A DNA stretch of 39,299 bases from Nocardioides sp. GTDB lineage: Bacteria; Actinomycetota; Actinomycetes; Propionibacteriales; Nocardioidaceae. The DNA is taken from NCBI GenBank assembly GCA_025924815.1, contig JAICHQ010000023.1:1-39299 (forward strand), given 5' to 3'. Positions 29,482 to 37,289 of the stretch are shown here, one piece after another; the first letter of the stretch is position 1; the number at the start of each line of letters is the position of its first letter. The notes below the pieces were generated by a model, which worked only from the letters and a program-made list of their open reading frames with translations, made no database searches and was not told the origin of the DNA. Both the position numbers and the translations under genes were made by a program.

Positions 29482-30208
29482 CTGAGCGGCGACGTTTCCG
29501 AGCCTCGAGGCCGACCAGCAGCAGGACCACCCCGAGGGTCAGGAGCGTGGAGTAGTGGTCGATCCGGTGGACCACGTCGACGGCTGGCTTGCCGACCGCG
29601 TATCCCAGGCCGACGATCGGGCCGACCCACAGCAGCGTGCCGACGACGTCCAGGATCAGGAAAATGCGCAGACGCATTCCCGACAGACCGGCCGCCACGT
29701 AGATCAGCAGTGACGGCAGCGGGAGATAGTAGGCCAGCGCGACGGCCGCCGGTCCGAACCGCCCGGCCATCCGCTCGAGCCGGGCGGCACGCGCCTCGCG
29801 TCTCGCCACGCCACGCGGCGACGTGTCGCGGCCCAGGATCAGGTGCAGTGCGCGGTCCCCCCACCGCCGGCCCGCCCACCAGAAGACCCAGTCGAACATC
29901 ATCGAGCCCGGCACACCGGCCGCCACCGCCCACCACAACGGCAGCTCGCCCAGCCGGCTGTGGGCCCCGACCGTCACCTCGGCCAGCGTCGACCCGCTGA
30001 CGATCTCCAGCAGAAGTGGATGCGACCCGATCAGGGCCGGGACGAGCGGCCACAACGCGAGCGAGTACGCGGCGTACAGGCCGATCAGCACCGCGATCGC
30101 GGTGTCCACCCGCCCTGCGCCCTCCCCCCAGGGTGCGGGCACTCGTCGGCGCGTCCGCGGCTCCGGGCCATCCGTGGCGAGGCTCACCTCGTCGAGTCTC
30201 CCACCCAC
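29474..30208 (-). CDS. DedA/VTT-domain membrane protein
   Basis: This is a 244-residue membrane protein of the DedA/SNARE-associated (VTT) family, whose members help lipid-carrier or phospholipid flipping. It has an N-terminal charged tail (about 1-33), then hydrophobic stretches near 36-60 (IAVLIGLYAAYSLALWPLVPALIG), 85-110 (WWAVAAGVPGSMMFDWVFWWAGRRWG), 155-180 and 190-235. The RFGPAAVALAYYLPLPSLLIYVAAGLSGM block matches the family re-entrant-loop region, and the usual acidic/Arg pair is only partly preserved. The start is a GTG at 30208; a GTG seven codons later is possible. It overlaps the convergent GNAT gene by eight bases. Function unknown. Confidence 0.75.
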   Translation of the reverse strand: MGGRLDEVSLATDGPEPRTRRRVPAPWGEGAGRVDTAIAVLIGLYAAYSLALWPLVPALIGSHPLLLEIVSGSTLAEVTVGAHSRLGELPLWWAVAAGVPGSMMFDWVFWWAGRRWGDRALHLILGRDTSPRGVARREARAARLERMAGRFGPAAVALAYYLPLPSLLIYVAAGLSGMRLRIFLILDVVGTLLWVGPIVGLGYAVGKPAVDVVHRIDHYSTLLTLGVVLLLVGLEARKRRRSVR

Positions 30209-30512
30209 CAGGTCACTCCCACACGATGTGAGGCGACGGCGCTCAACCTGCGGTCGTCATCGATCCACACCTCAAGAAGGTGGACGCCGCGTCTAGATTT
30301 CGGTAGGTTCTTGCGTTTGTCCGCAATATTCTCGATACCGAAAAGGAAGGCCCGATAGACAACATATCGCAATACCGATCAGATCGCAATTCTCCAACAT
30401 TTCCGGAGTCATCTCGAGAGCCTTTCGAGCTGTCCCCGAGCGCAGCCGGCGAGCTCCGACGTCACCGGCACCACCACTCACATCACCGAGAGAACGCACC
30501 TGAGGAGCGCCC
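30209..30512. other. Gene-free interval with an AT-rich patch
   Basis: The 304 bases between the DedA-like start and the small ORF hold no convincing gene. By hand count, 30301-30420 is about 52% A/T (63 of 120), far above its surroundings. Short minus-strand frames are open here (for example 30184-30372) but have no ribosome site or recognisable motif. The patch probably carries the promoter of the small ORF. A TATTCT at 30328-30333 and neighbouring hexamers are possible -10 sequences, but no good -35 pairs with them. Confidence 0.4.
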
Positions 30513-30644
30513 TTGACCCAACTCCCCCACCGTGTCGCCCGTGAGCTGATCGCCAGCCGGGTCGCCGACGCCGAGCAGCGACGCGTCGGACGTGGTGCGA
30601 TCCGCGCCCGTCGACGTCGTACGACCGAACCGCGCAACAGCTAG
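30513..30644 (+). CDS. Small Arg-rich protein, 43 residues
   Basis: A TTG start at 30513 is preceded by GAGGAG with five bases between, a good ribosome site, and the frame ends at a TAG at 30642-30644. The peptide begins MTQLPHRVARELIASRVADA and continues with a Q-R-R-V-G-R-G-A-I stretch, an Arg run (RARRRR) and TTEPRNS. About a quarter of the residues are Arg; there is no membrane segment or signal peptide. A near-perfect terminator hairpin begins 10 bases after the stop, so it has its own transcription end. I do not recognise the family. The charge suggests nucleic-acid or ribosome binding, which is a guess. The main doubt is the rare TTG start. Confidence 0.6.
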   Translation: MTQLPHRVARELIASRVADAEQRRVGRGAIRARRRRTTEPRNS

Positions 30645-30654
30645 ACAAGGCAGC

Positions 30655-30686
30655 GGCGCAGCCCTCACTTCGGTGAGCGCTGCGCC
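30655..30686 (+). terminator. Terminator hairpin with TTCG loop after the small ORF
   Basis: GGCGCAGC-C-CTCAC, TTCG loop, GTGAG-C-GCTGCGCC: a 14-position stem with a single C-C mismatch and a stable UUCG-type tetraloop, followed by GTTCC. It ends the 43-residue gene and insulates the MBL gene 33 bases further on. Confidence 0.85.
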
Positions 30687-30718
30687 GTTCCGGCGAGCGT
30701 CGTGAGAAGGTCGGTCAC

Positions 30719-31630
30719 GTGGACGAGCAGCTGGCTACGGATCACCTGGATGTCCGCTGGATCCATGGATCCGCGTCACGACGGCGCCGCACGGATCCCG
30801 CGTGGCAGGTGCATCACCATCGCGACGACACGGTCATCCTGCGGCAGAGCAAGGACGACACGTACGAGGCGCCGTTCACGTTCCTGCTCTTCGGAGCCGA
30901 TCGCGCGTTCCTGCTCGACACCGGCGCCACGAAGGACGTCGGACTGGGACACATCGTCGACGCGCTGGTCGACGGCTGGCTCGCAGAGCATCCTGCGTCG
31001 GCATACCAGCTCGTCGTCGCCCACAGCCACGGCCACGGCGACCACGTGGCCGGGGACGCGACGTTCGCGGACCGACCGGGCACGACCGTCGTCGGCAAGA
31101 CGGCCGACGACGTGCAGGCGTTCTTCGGATTCACGTCGTGGCCCGACGAGGTCGTCGGCTTCGACCTCGGAGACCGTCGGCTCGAGCTGATGGGACTCCC
31201 GGGCCACCACGCGGCTTCGATCGTCGTGTACGACGAGCGGACCGGTCTTCTGCTGAGCGGCGACTCGGTCTATCCGGGGCGGATCTATGTCACCGACCTC
31301 CCGGCGTTCATCGACAGCATGAACCGGCTCGTCGCGTTCGTTGAGGCGCGCACGGTGACGCACGTGCTCGGCTGCCACATCGAGATGACAACCCGCCCCG
31401 GGCGCGACTACCCGATCGGCTGCCGCTACCAGCCCGACGAGCCACCCCTGGAGATGACGGTCCCACAGCTGCGAGACCTGCGCGATGCCGCGGTGTCGGT
31501 CGCCGACCGCCCGGGGCCCACGCGTTTCGACGACTTCTGGATCGTCAACGGGATGGGCCTCCGGTCGCAGGCCCCCCTGATCGCTCGCGGCCTCCTGGGG
31601 CGGGCGGTGGACCTGGTCCGACGTCGGTAA
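30719..31630 (+). CDS. Metallo-beta-lactamase-fold hydrolase
   Basis: This is a 303-residue MBL-fold enzyme. The metal motif HSHGHGDH (102-109) supplies H104, H106, D108 and H109. Further expected ligands are the His of PGHHAASI, the Asp of LLSGDSVYPGR and the His of LGCHIEM. The N-terminal strand TFLLFGADRAFLLDTGAT is typical of the fold. It is not obviously a beta-lactamase; glyoxalase II, lactonase and nuclease relatives share this core, so the substrate is open. The start is the GTG at 30719. It is preceded by the strong hairpin of the small ORF and converges with the GH13 gene. MBL-fold genes often lie near uvrA in actinobacteria, which fits the location. Confidence 0.88.
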   Translation: MDEQLATDHLDVRWIHGSASRRRRTDPAWQVHHHRDDTVILRQSKDDTYEAPFTFLLFGADRAFLLDTGATKDVGLGHIVDALVDGWLAEHPASAYQLVVAHSHGHGDHVAGDATFADRPGTTVVGKTADDVQAFFGFTSWPDEVVGFDLGDRRLELMGLPGHHAASIVVYDERTGLLLSGDSVYPGRIYVTDLPAFIDSMNRLVAFVEARTVTHVLGCHIEMTTRPGRDYPIGCRYQPDEPPLEMTVPQLRDLRDAAVSVADRPGPTRFDDFWIVNGMGLRSQAPLIARGLLGRAVDLVRRR

Positions 31631-31750
31631 CTCTCTCCCACCGTCAGATCGTCGCTGTGATCAGCATTGCTCTCACCCGGATGAAAGATCCGTCAACCAG
31701 GCGGCGAGACTACAGGCCCCGGGCTCCTGCCGGCTACGCTGATGGGCCGA

Positions 31751-31779
31751 CCGGCGTCTCGGCCGAGCCGACACGCCGG
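31751..31779. terminator. Hairpin between the convergent MBL and GH13 genes
   Basis: CCGGCGT (31751-31757) and ACGCCGG (31773-31779) form a perfect 7-bp stem; the loop holds a 10-base palindrome CTCGGCCGAG. The two flanking genes converge here (stops at 31630 and 31847). No T-tract. The rest of the 216-base gap shows no gene. Confidence 0.4.
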
Positions 31780-31846
31780 CTAGTTCGCCACGCTCCGCGA
31801 CCGGGGACGACGCGCCTGGTCGTGCCGGATCCCGGCGGAATTGCAC

Positions 31847-33529
31847 TCAAGCGAGTCGCCGGCTGCCGCGAGGCATCAGCCGCAACCACCGGTAGCCGTA
31901 GCCGTCCAGCGCTACCTGCGCGAGCCCCTTGTCGTCGAACTCGACGTGATCGGAGTCCTGCAGGAGGTCGATCAGGTGGAAGCTGCTGTCACAGTCGTCG
32001 ATGGTCAGCGGCATCACGCAGCTCTCGGGGCTGAGGTTGTGCACGGCGATCAACCGTCGGTCGTCCCACGCGCACTCATGAGCAAGCACGTGCCGATGTG
32101 GCTGGTCGAGCACCGAGAAGTCGGCCCAGCCGAGCTCGGGCGACTCTCGGTAGCGCTTGATCAGGAGTCCGATGAACGCCAGGAGAGAGTCCGGATCGCT
32201 GCGTTGCGAGGCGACGTTGACGTGTTCGGGCCCGAAGGAGCCCTCCGTCAGGGGTCGGCGCAGCCGCGCCGGCGCGGCGTTGGAGAAGCCGCCGTTGCGC
32301 TGGCCGGTCCACTGCATGGGTGTGCGTACGGCGAGTCGTCCGTCGACGTGGAGGTTCTCTCCCATCCCGATCTCCTCGCCGTAGAACAGCACGGGCGTGC
32401 CGGGCAACGAGAACAGCAGGCTGTACACCATCCGGATCCGTCGCGGATCGCCGTCCAGCATCGGCGGAAGCCGGCGCCTGAGGCCACGGCCGTAAAGCTG
32501 CATCGTCGGGTCCGGCCCGAAAGCGGCGAAGACCTCCTCGCGCTCTGGATCGGACAGCTTGTCCACGGTGAGCTCGTCGTGGTTCCGGACGAACGTCGCC
32601 CACTGCGACTCCGGCGAGACCTCAGGCCGCTGTCTGAGGGCCCGCGCCAGGGGGCGGGCGTCCTGCCGCGCGAGCGACAGGTAGAGGTTCTGCATGCCGA
32701 TGAAGTCGAACTGCATGGTCAGCTCGTCGCCGTCCTTACCGCCGAAGAACCGCTTCTGATCCCGATGCGGCACGTTCACCTCGCCGAGCAGAATGCCGTC
32801 ACCGGTACGGCGACCGACGAACGAGCGCAGGTGGCGCAGGAACTCGTGCGGGTCAGGGAAGCGGTCCAGCTCAGCCTGGTCGACACCGGTGGTCTCGATC
32901 ATGAAGGGCACGGCATCCACCCGGAAGCCCGAGATGCCCAGCTCCAGCCAGAAGCCCATCGCCTTGACGATCTCGTCGCGGACGAGTGGATTGGTGATGT
33001 TGAGGTCCGGCTGGGTGCGGTAGAAGCGGTGCAGGTACCACTCCTCGGTCTTCTCGTCGTACTCCCAGATGCTGTTCTCCTTGTCCGGGAAAGCCACCTC
33101 CTTGCTGGTGTCGGGAGGTTCGGTGGCACGCCAGACATAGAAGTCGCGGTACGGCGAGCTCCGACTGGATCGCGCCGCCCGGAACCAGGGGTGCTTGTCA
33201 GAGGTGTGGTTGACGACGAGGTCGATGATGACCCGCATCCCGCGGTCGCGAGCGGTGCGGACGACCTCGACGAAGTCACCGGCGTTGCCCAGACGTGGGT
33301 CCACGCCGTAGTAGTCGGTGATGTCGTAGCCGTCGTCGCGATCTGTCGTGGGATAGAACGGCATCAGCCACAGGCAGGTCACCCCCAGCTCGGCGAGATA
33401 GTCCAGACGTTCCGCCAGACCGGTGAAGTCGCCCATCCCGTCGTCGTCCCAGTCCATGAACGTCTGCACGTCCAGGCAGTAGATGACGGCCGTCTTCCAC
33501 CACAGGTCTCTGGTGTCGCTGATCCGCAT
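31847..33529 (-). CDS. GH13 alpha-amylase-family enzyme, trehalose synthase (TreS)-like
   Basis: This 560-residue TIM-barrel glycoside hydrolase resembles maltose/trehalose isomerases (TreS). Barrel motifs are GYDITDYYGVDPRLG (67-81), VIIDLVVNHTSDKHPWF (100-116), the nucleophile D205 in GFRVDAVPF, the acid/base E250 in LLGEVN and the third acid D318 in FVRNHDEL. AGGAG stands five bases before the ATG. The length is close to stand-alone TreS, and the C-terminal beta domain (about 470-560) has no maltokinase fusion. The opening ISDTRDLWWKTAVIYCLDVQTF differs from classical TreS, so a related alpha-glucosidase or amylosucrase-like activity remains possible. No treY, treZ, pep2 or glgE homologue is beside it. 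Confidence 0.82.
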   Translation of the reverse strand: MRISDTRDLWWKTAVIYCLDVQTFMDWDDDGMGDFTGLAERLDYLAELGVTCLWLMPFYPTTDRDDGYDITDYYGVDPRLGNAGDFVEVVRTARDRGMRVIIDLVVNHTSDKHPWFRAARSSRSSPYRDFYVWRATEPPDTSKEVAFPDKENSIWEYDEKTEEWYLHRFYRTQPDLNITNPLVRDEIVKAMGFWLELGISGFRVDAVPFMIETTGVDQAELDRFPDPHEFLRHLRSFVGRRTGDGILLGEVNVPHRDQKRFFGGKDGDELTMQFDFIGMQNLYLSLARQDARPLARALRQRPEVSPESQWATFVRNHDELTVDKLSDPEREEVFAAFGPDPTMQLYGRGLRRRLPPMLDGDPRRIRMVYSLLFSLPGTPVLFYGEEIGMGENLHVDGRLAVRTPMQWTGQRNGGFSNAAPARLRRPLTEGSFGPEHVNVASQRSDPDSLLAFIGLLIKRYRESPELGWADFSVLDQPHRHVLAHECAWDDRRLIAVHNLSPESCVMPLTIDDCDSSFHLIDLLQDSDHVEFDDKGLAQVALDGYGYRWLRLMPRGSRRLA

Positions 33530-34024
33530 CCGTCTCCTTCACGAGCATCGGTTGGCGACCGGTACGTACCCACGCCGATACCGCCCCACCCGCCCCAGAG
33601 ATCACGTCCACTGCTGCGTCGGGGTCGGTTGCATCGATGTCGGACGTTGGCCGAGGGGCGCGCCCACAGGGCAGGCTCAGTCAGATCCGACTTCCTCGAC
33701 CGCTCCCCGGAAACCGCGGGCGGTGAGTTCGACCTGCCCATGCTCGTCTGTGTCCTCCGGACCCAGCGGCTGTCACACCCGACAGCCCATTCGGTGCGAG
33801 CCCTTGCGCGGCTACCAGACGATTCCCGTAGGACCGGCGTCTGGCCAGACTCGGTCCAGGTGATCGGCGGGCAGCTCTCCATGCGGCTGCGGTATGACGC
33901 GGGCTCATGCGCGACTTCGGCATGAGCGGACGGCGGGCCGGGCACATCCTCCGGGGACCCGCGGCGCGAAGGGGGTGCTCGTGATGGAGGTCGGTGCCCC
34001 GGTATACCTTCGGGACGGCCTGAA
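33530..34024. other. Gene-free interval, 495 bases
   Basis: This lies between the GH13 start and the MFS stop, both on the minus strand. Open frames exist on several strands but none has family motifs or a ribosome site. It holds a 10-base palindrome GGTACGTACC (33561-33570) upstream of the GH13 start and a hairpin GGCTGTC-ACACCC-GACAGCC (33768-33787), which may end the ArsR-MFS transcript. Nothing else recognised. Confidence 0.4.
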
Positions 34025-35254
34025 TCACGTCAAGGTCGCGATGGCCTTGCGGGTCGCGAACATCAGGCATAGCAAGGACATCGTGAGCCCGAAGATCAGC
34101 GTTGAGGTCAGCACGCTGGTGGCCCCCGCGATCGCGCCGAGCACCGGCAGCGAGAGCGGCACCAGGGTCATGTCACCGAGGCTGGTGACCGAGGAGACGC
34201 GGCCGGTGTACTCCGGGTCGATCGCCTTGAGGAACGCGCCCGACAGCCAGACCGAGGCTATGCCAGCCGTCGCCCCGACCGTGAACATCCCCAACAGCAC
34301 GGCCGGCAGGGACGGCATGCCCACGGTCGCCAGCCCTACGCCTTGCAGAACCAGGACCCTGAACCCGGCCCGCGCGGCGTGCATCGGCGGCCAGCGGATC
34401 GCGAGCAGGCTTCCGGCGATCGCGCCGACGGCCAAGGTGCCGTCGGCGAAGCCGAGCCAGTGCGCACCCCAGCCGGATCCCTCAACGCGGATCGCCAGTC
34501 CGAGTGCGACGACCGGGGTCACGAACACGTTGAGCGCGGTCAGCCCCGTGATGAAGACGCGTGCCGTCGGGCTCCGCCACAGGTAGGCGACACTGTCGGA
34601 GAAGGATTCCCGCCAGCGGGTGTGCGCGGAGCGCGGCACGGCATACCGGGCCCGCACCGCCACGGCGAGCACCAGCGCGATGAACGCGAACGATGCGCCG
34701 TCGATTACCATCGCGGCCACCGGGCCGTACAAGGCAACGATGACGCCGCCCGTCGGCGCGCCCAGGAGGCGCATGGTGCGGCCGAGGACCTGCTGCCAGC
34801 CCATCACGGTCCCGAAGTCGTCGGGGTGGACGAACTCCCGCAGCAGCGGCCCACCAGACGGGACGGTCAGTCCCGCGACGACCCCGAAGGACAATGCGAT
34901 GGCGAACAACGTCACGACGACGTCGGACCCGGCGTGCCACGCGAGCGCTCCGAGCGCAAGCACGAGAGCCCGGGCCACCTGGCCGAGGAGCAGGATGCGC
35001 CGTGGGTCGAAGCGGTCCGCCAGCACGCCGCCAAGGAGGACGAGGACCGCCTGCGGGAACATCTCGACCCCGAGCACGACGCCCGCGAGCGTCGACGACA
35101 CCGTCTGTACGGCGGTCCACGCGAGCGCGACGGTCCACACCGCGTCGCCGAACGCCGAGATCGTCGAGCCCGCGAGCCAGGTCAGCACCATCGGGTCGCG
35201 ACGCACCGGCGGCGGTGCGGCCCCCAGCAGGGCCGGCGCGGAGGTGGCGCTCAC
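34025..35254 (-). CDS. MFS transporter (drug-exporter-like)
   Basis: This is a 409-residue integral membrane protein with about 10-12 hydrophobic segments, of the MFS_3/enterobactin-exporter-like group. It begins with a cytoplasmic tail to about residue 21, then TM1 (MVLTWLAGSTISAFGDAVWTVALAW). The MFS loop 2-3 motif is GGVLADRFDPRRIL (about 75-88), and RVSSVTSLGDM near 362 marks the end of the second bundle. Its GTG start overlaps the regulator stop by four bases (GTGA), so it is coupled to the ArsR-type gene. Efflux of a small toxic compound or an antibiotic is the usual role for such pairs. The substrate is unknown. Confidence 0.87.
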   Translation of the reverse strand: MSATSAPALLGAAPPPVRRDPMVLTWLAGSTISAFGDAVWTVALAWTAVQTVSSTLAGVVLGVEMFPQAVLVLLGGVLADRFDPRRILLLGQVARALVLALGALAWHAGSDVVVTLFAIALSFGVVAGLTVPSGGPLLREFVHPDDFGTVMGWQQVLGRTMRLLGAPTGGVIVALYGPVAAMVIDGASFAFIALVLAVAVRARYAVPRSAHTRWRESFSDSVAYLWRSPTARVFITGLTALNVFVTPVVALGLAIRVEGSGWGAHWLGFADGTLAVGAIAGSLLAIRWPPMHAARAGFRVLVLQGVGLATVGMPSLPAVLLGMFTVGATAGIASVWLSGAFLKAIDPEYTGRVSSVTSLGDMTLVPLSLPVLGAIAGATSVLTSTLIFGLTMSLLCLMFATRKAIATLT

Positions 35255-35862
35255 GGTTGCACCGGCTTGCTGGGGAACATCCGCAAGATGACCCGGACCA
35301 TTCGGCTGTCAGGGGCCGGGATTTCGGTCTTGACCTCCTCGGCCCAAACCCGCAGAACGGCGCCCAGGCGCTGGTGCAGGTCCTTGGTCTGCTCGGGGGT
35401 GGCCCGGATCAGGCTATCGGTCGAGCCTGCCCCGCGCCGCCACTCCGGCGTCGCCTGGCCCATCTCCTTGAGCCACTGCTGAATGGCACGTGCCTGGTAC
35501 CGGAAGTTCTCGAACTCCGCCTGGTCCGCGACCTTGCGGCCCAGGCTGTCGGGCGCGAAGTCCTCGGCGCTCCACGACAGTTGGCGCTCGGTCACCCGCC
35601 ACCAACTCTCCCGGGTGTCGCGGGCCAACTCGGGCGCCGGCTCGACGAACCCCTGCCGATGCAGCGGCTTGAGGTGGTGGCTCACCGACCCCACCGCCAG
35701 CCCCGTGCGCGCGGCGAGCCCGCCCACCGTGGCCGGCCCCTCGACATACAACAACTCCACCAACCATCGTCGGGTCGGGTGGTGCAGAGCGACGAGGACG
35801 CCGATCAGGTCGGTACTGAGGTCGTCGATGCGGTGCCGGGACTGGGCCCTTTTGCGGGTCAC
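35251..35862 (-). CDS. ArsR-like HTH transcriptional regulator
   Basis: This is a 203-residue regulator with an N-terminal winged helix-turn-helix (about 14-75: DLIGVLVALHHPTRRWLVELLYVEGPATVGGLAARTG, then SVSHHLKPLHRQGFVEPAP). The long C-terminal part (about 80-203) has no metal-cysteine motif, so it is not an arsenic-type sensor; a ligand-binding or dimerisation region is likely. The start is the GTG at 35862. GGAGGT touches the start codon, so spacing is unusual, yet no earlier in-frame start exists before a stop. It is upstream of and coupled to the MFS gene and probably represses both through the dyad at 35894-35909 (inference). Confidence 0.85.
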   Translation of the reverse strand: MTRKRAQSRHRIDDLSTDLIGVLVALHHPTRRWLVELLYVEGPATVGGLAARTGLAVGSVSHHLKPLHRQGFVEPAPELARDTRESWWRVTERQLSWSAEDFAPDSLGRKVADQAEFENFRYQARAIQQWLKEMGQATPEWRRGAGSTDSLIRATPEQTKDLHQRLGAVLRVWAEEVKTEIPAPDSRMVRVILRMFPSKPVQP

Positions 35863-35893
35863 ACCTCCAGCCTGGAACTCGCGAGCGTCTACC

Positions 35894-35909
35894 TACAAGC
35901 CCTGTTGTA
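35894..35909. promoter_or_regulatory. Candidate operator of the ArsR-like regulator
   Basis: TACAA-GCCCTG-TTGTA is a perfect 5-bp dyad with a 6-base spacer, 32 bases upstream of the regulator GTG. The stretch beside it (GTTATACAAC on the minus strand) resembles a -10 region. It may serve the regulator-MFS pair; the cupin is 147 bases away on the other strand. Confidence 0.35.
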
Positions 35910-36008
35910 TAACTTCGGGCCCGTGTACCTGGCGAGATGGTCTAGCCGCCGTGAAACGACCGACACGACGCGCCTGCCGGGGACCTCGGTCCTGAACGGT
36001 ATGGCGCT

Positions 36009-36033
36009 TGTCCGCAGCGCGCGGTTGCGGACA
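36009..36033. promoter_or_regulatory. 25-bp dyad upstream of the cupin gene
   Basis: TGTCCGCA-N9-TGCGGACA, two perfect 8-bp arms, centred about 35 bases upstream of the cupin GTG. A candidate -10 (TAGGGT, 36043-36048) lies between it and the start, so the dyad would overlap the promoter's -35 region, as expected of an operator. Which protein binds is unknown. Confidence 0.5.
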
Positions 36034-36055
36034 GGAGTGAGCGTAGGGTCGCGGA

Positions 36056-36388
36056 GTGACCGCGTTCGTCATGCGCCGCTGGGACCTGCAGCATTACCCC
36101 TTCCCTCAAGCGCCGCTCCACGTCCACGAGGGCGGGGACGAAGCCTTCGTGGTCCTCACCGGCTGGCTGGACGTCACACTCGACTCCGAGGTCCGGCGGC
36201 TTGGGCCCGGCGAGTTCGCACTCATCGAAGCCGGAACTCCGCACACCTTCGCGACCGTCGACGACACCCTCACCTCGGTCCTTGTGGCTATGACACCGGA
36301 CGTTGATGCGTTGGTCCGCGAACTCCACCAGGTGCCGGAGGATGAGCGACCTCTCGTGTGGGCTCGACACAACTCCCGGGTGATGTGA
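36056..36388 (+). CDS. Small cupin-domain protein
   Basis: This is a 110-residue single-domain cupin. Cupin motif 1 is seen as PLHVHEGGDEAFVVLTG (about 20-36: H-x-H-x4-E-x6-G) and motif 2 as GEFALIEAGTPHTF (about 52-65: P-x-x-H), so a metal site formed by two His, Glu and His is likely. The rest is a short C-terminal helix. The start is the GTG at 36056; the TAGGGT eight bases before it suggests a leaderless message, as GGAG is too close for a normal ribosome site. It stands divergent from the ArsR-MFS pair. Dioxygenase, isomerase or ligand-sensor roles are all possible; I cannot choose. Confidence 0.82.
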   Translation: MTAFVMRRWDLQHYPFPQAPLHVHEGGDEAFVVLTGWLDVTLDSEVRRLGPGEFALIEAGTPHTFATVDDTLTSVLVAMTPDVDALVRELHQVPEDERPLVWARHNSRVM

Positions 36389-36477
36389 CCTCCGTACATC
36401 GCCGCACCGAGCGTGCATCTCGTCAGCCGCATGGGATCGGGCGTTTCCTTGGCGTGAGGCAGTTCTCTCGACGGGGT

Positions 36478-36499
36478 CGGCCATGGCTGGGCATGGCCG
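36478..36499. terminator. Hairpin between the convergent cupin and SDR genes
   Basis: CGGCCATG-GCTGGG-CATGGCCG, a perfect 8-bp stem with a 6-base loop in the 250-base gap between the stops at 36388 and 36639. No T-run. No gene was found in the rest of the gap. Confidence 0.5.
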
Positions 36500-36638
36500 T
36501 CCGTGTCGATGAGGCGCTGTGGTGTGATGATCGACCGGATGCGTGCGGGCGCGACTTGGGTGAACGGCGGTGCTTCCGCATTGCGCGGACGATCGCTGCC
36601 CATCCGCGGAATACCCAGCCCCTGCCTGCCGGGAGTGC

Positions 36639-37289
36639 TCAGCCGGCGATGACGCCGCCGATCGGCTCTTCGCCGTCGTTGAACTCCAGGGTCAGGCCCT
36701 TCGCCCCGTCGGGGTCTCCGATTACGGCGGTGATCACGTCGGCCACCGTGTTCCTCGCGACCTGGCCGCCGGTGACACCGGCGCCGGTCTCGATGCCCCC
36801 GGTGCCGGCCCCTTCGGTCAGGCTGCTGGGTCGCAGGACCGTCCAGCCGAGGCTCGAGGCTGCCAGGTGTGCGTCGGCCTCGGTCTTGGACTCGGCGTAG
36901 GCGAAGAAGTCGGAACTCGGATCCACGCCGTGGTGGGGACCGGCGCCGAAGTACGACACCATGACGAACTGCGACGCGTTGGCCTGCTCGGCGGCGTCGA
37001 TCGTGCGGATCGCCGCGTCACGGTCCACAGCGTAGGTCCGCTGCGGGTTGCCCCCGCCGGCGCCAGCGGACCAGACCACCACGTCGTGGCCTGCGAGCAG
37101 CTCAGCGATCTCGTCGGTCGACAAGTTCTCGACGTCCGCGACGACGACCTCGGCGCCGGTCCTCCGTACGTCCTCGGCCTGCTCGGCCTTGCGGATCACA
37201 CCGGTGACCTCATGACCTGCCGCGACCAGGCGCGGCACCGTGAGCAGAGCGACCTTCCCGTGGGCGCCGATGACGATGACCTTCGACAT
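36639..37289 (-). CDS. NAD(P)-binding SDR-like oxidoreductase (YwnB/atypical SDR)
   Basis: This is a 216-residue Rossmann-fold protein. The start ATG at 37287-37289 has GAGGAG seven bases upstream; the longer open frame is not supported. The nucleotide motif is VIGAHGKV (about 5-12), followed by RTGAEVVVADVENL (acidic strand end), VVWSAGAGGG and FVMVSYFGAG; the YAESKTEADAH stretch carries a YxxxK-like pair. These match atypical SDR / NmrA-like NAD(P)-binding proteins. Catalysis is unproven; some members are sensors rather than enzymes. It converges with the cupin and has no obvious operon partner. Confidence 0.84.
   Translation of the reverse strand: MSKVIVIGAHGKVALLTVPRLVAAGHEVTGVIRKAEQAEDVRRTGAEVVVADVENLSTDEIAELLAGHDVVVWSAGAGGGNPQRTYAVDRDAAIRTIDAAEQANASQFVMVSYFGAGPHHGVDPSSDFFAYAESKTEADAHLAASSLGWTVLRPSSLTEGAGTGGIETGAGVTGGQVARNTVADVITAVIGDPDGAKGLTLEFNDGEEPIGGVIAG

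Noticed and set aside
30184..30372. Minus-strand frame of 62 codons in the AT-rich patch
   Set aside because: TTG start without a ribosome site, overlaps the start of the DedA-like gene and has no recognisable domain; all three frames there are open.
33561..33570. Palindrome GGTACGTACC upstream of the GH13 start
   Set aside because: A 10-base palindrome is common by chance and matches no operator I can name.
31841..33925. 694-codon plus-strand frame opposite the GH13 gene
   Set aside because: Antisense shadow of the GH13 protein; no ribosome site or domain.
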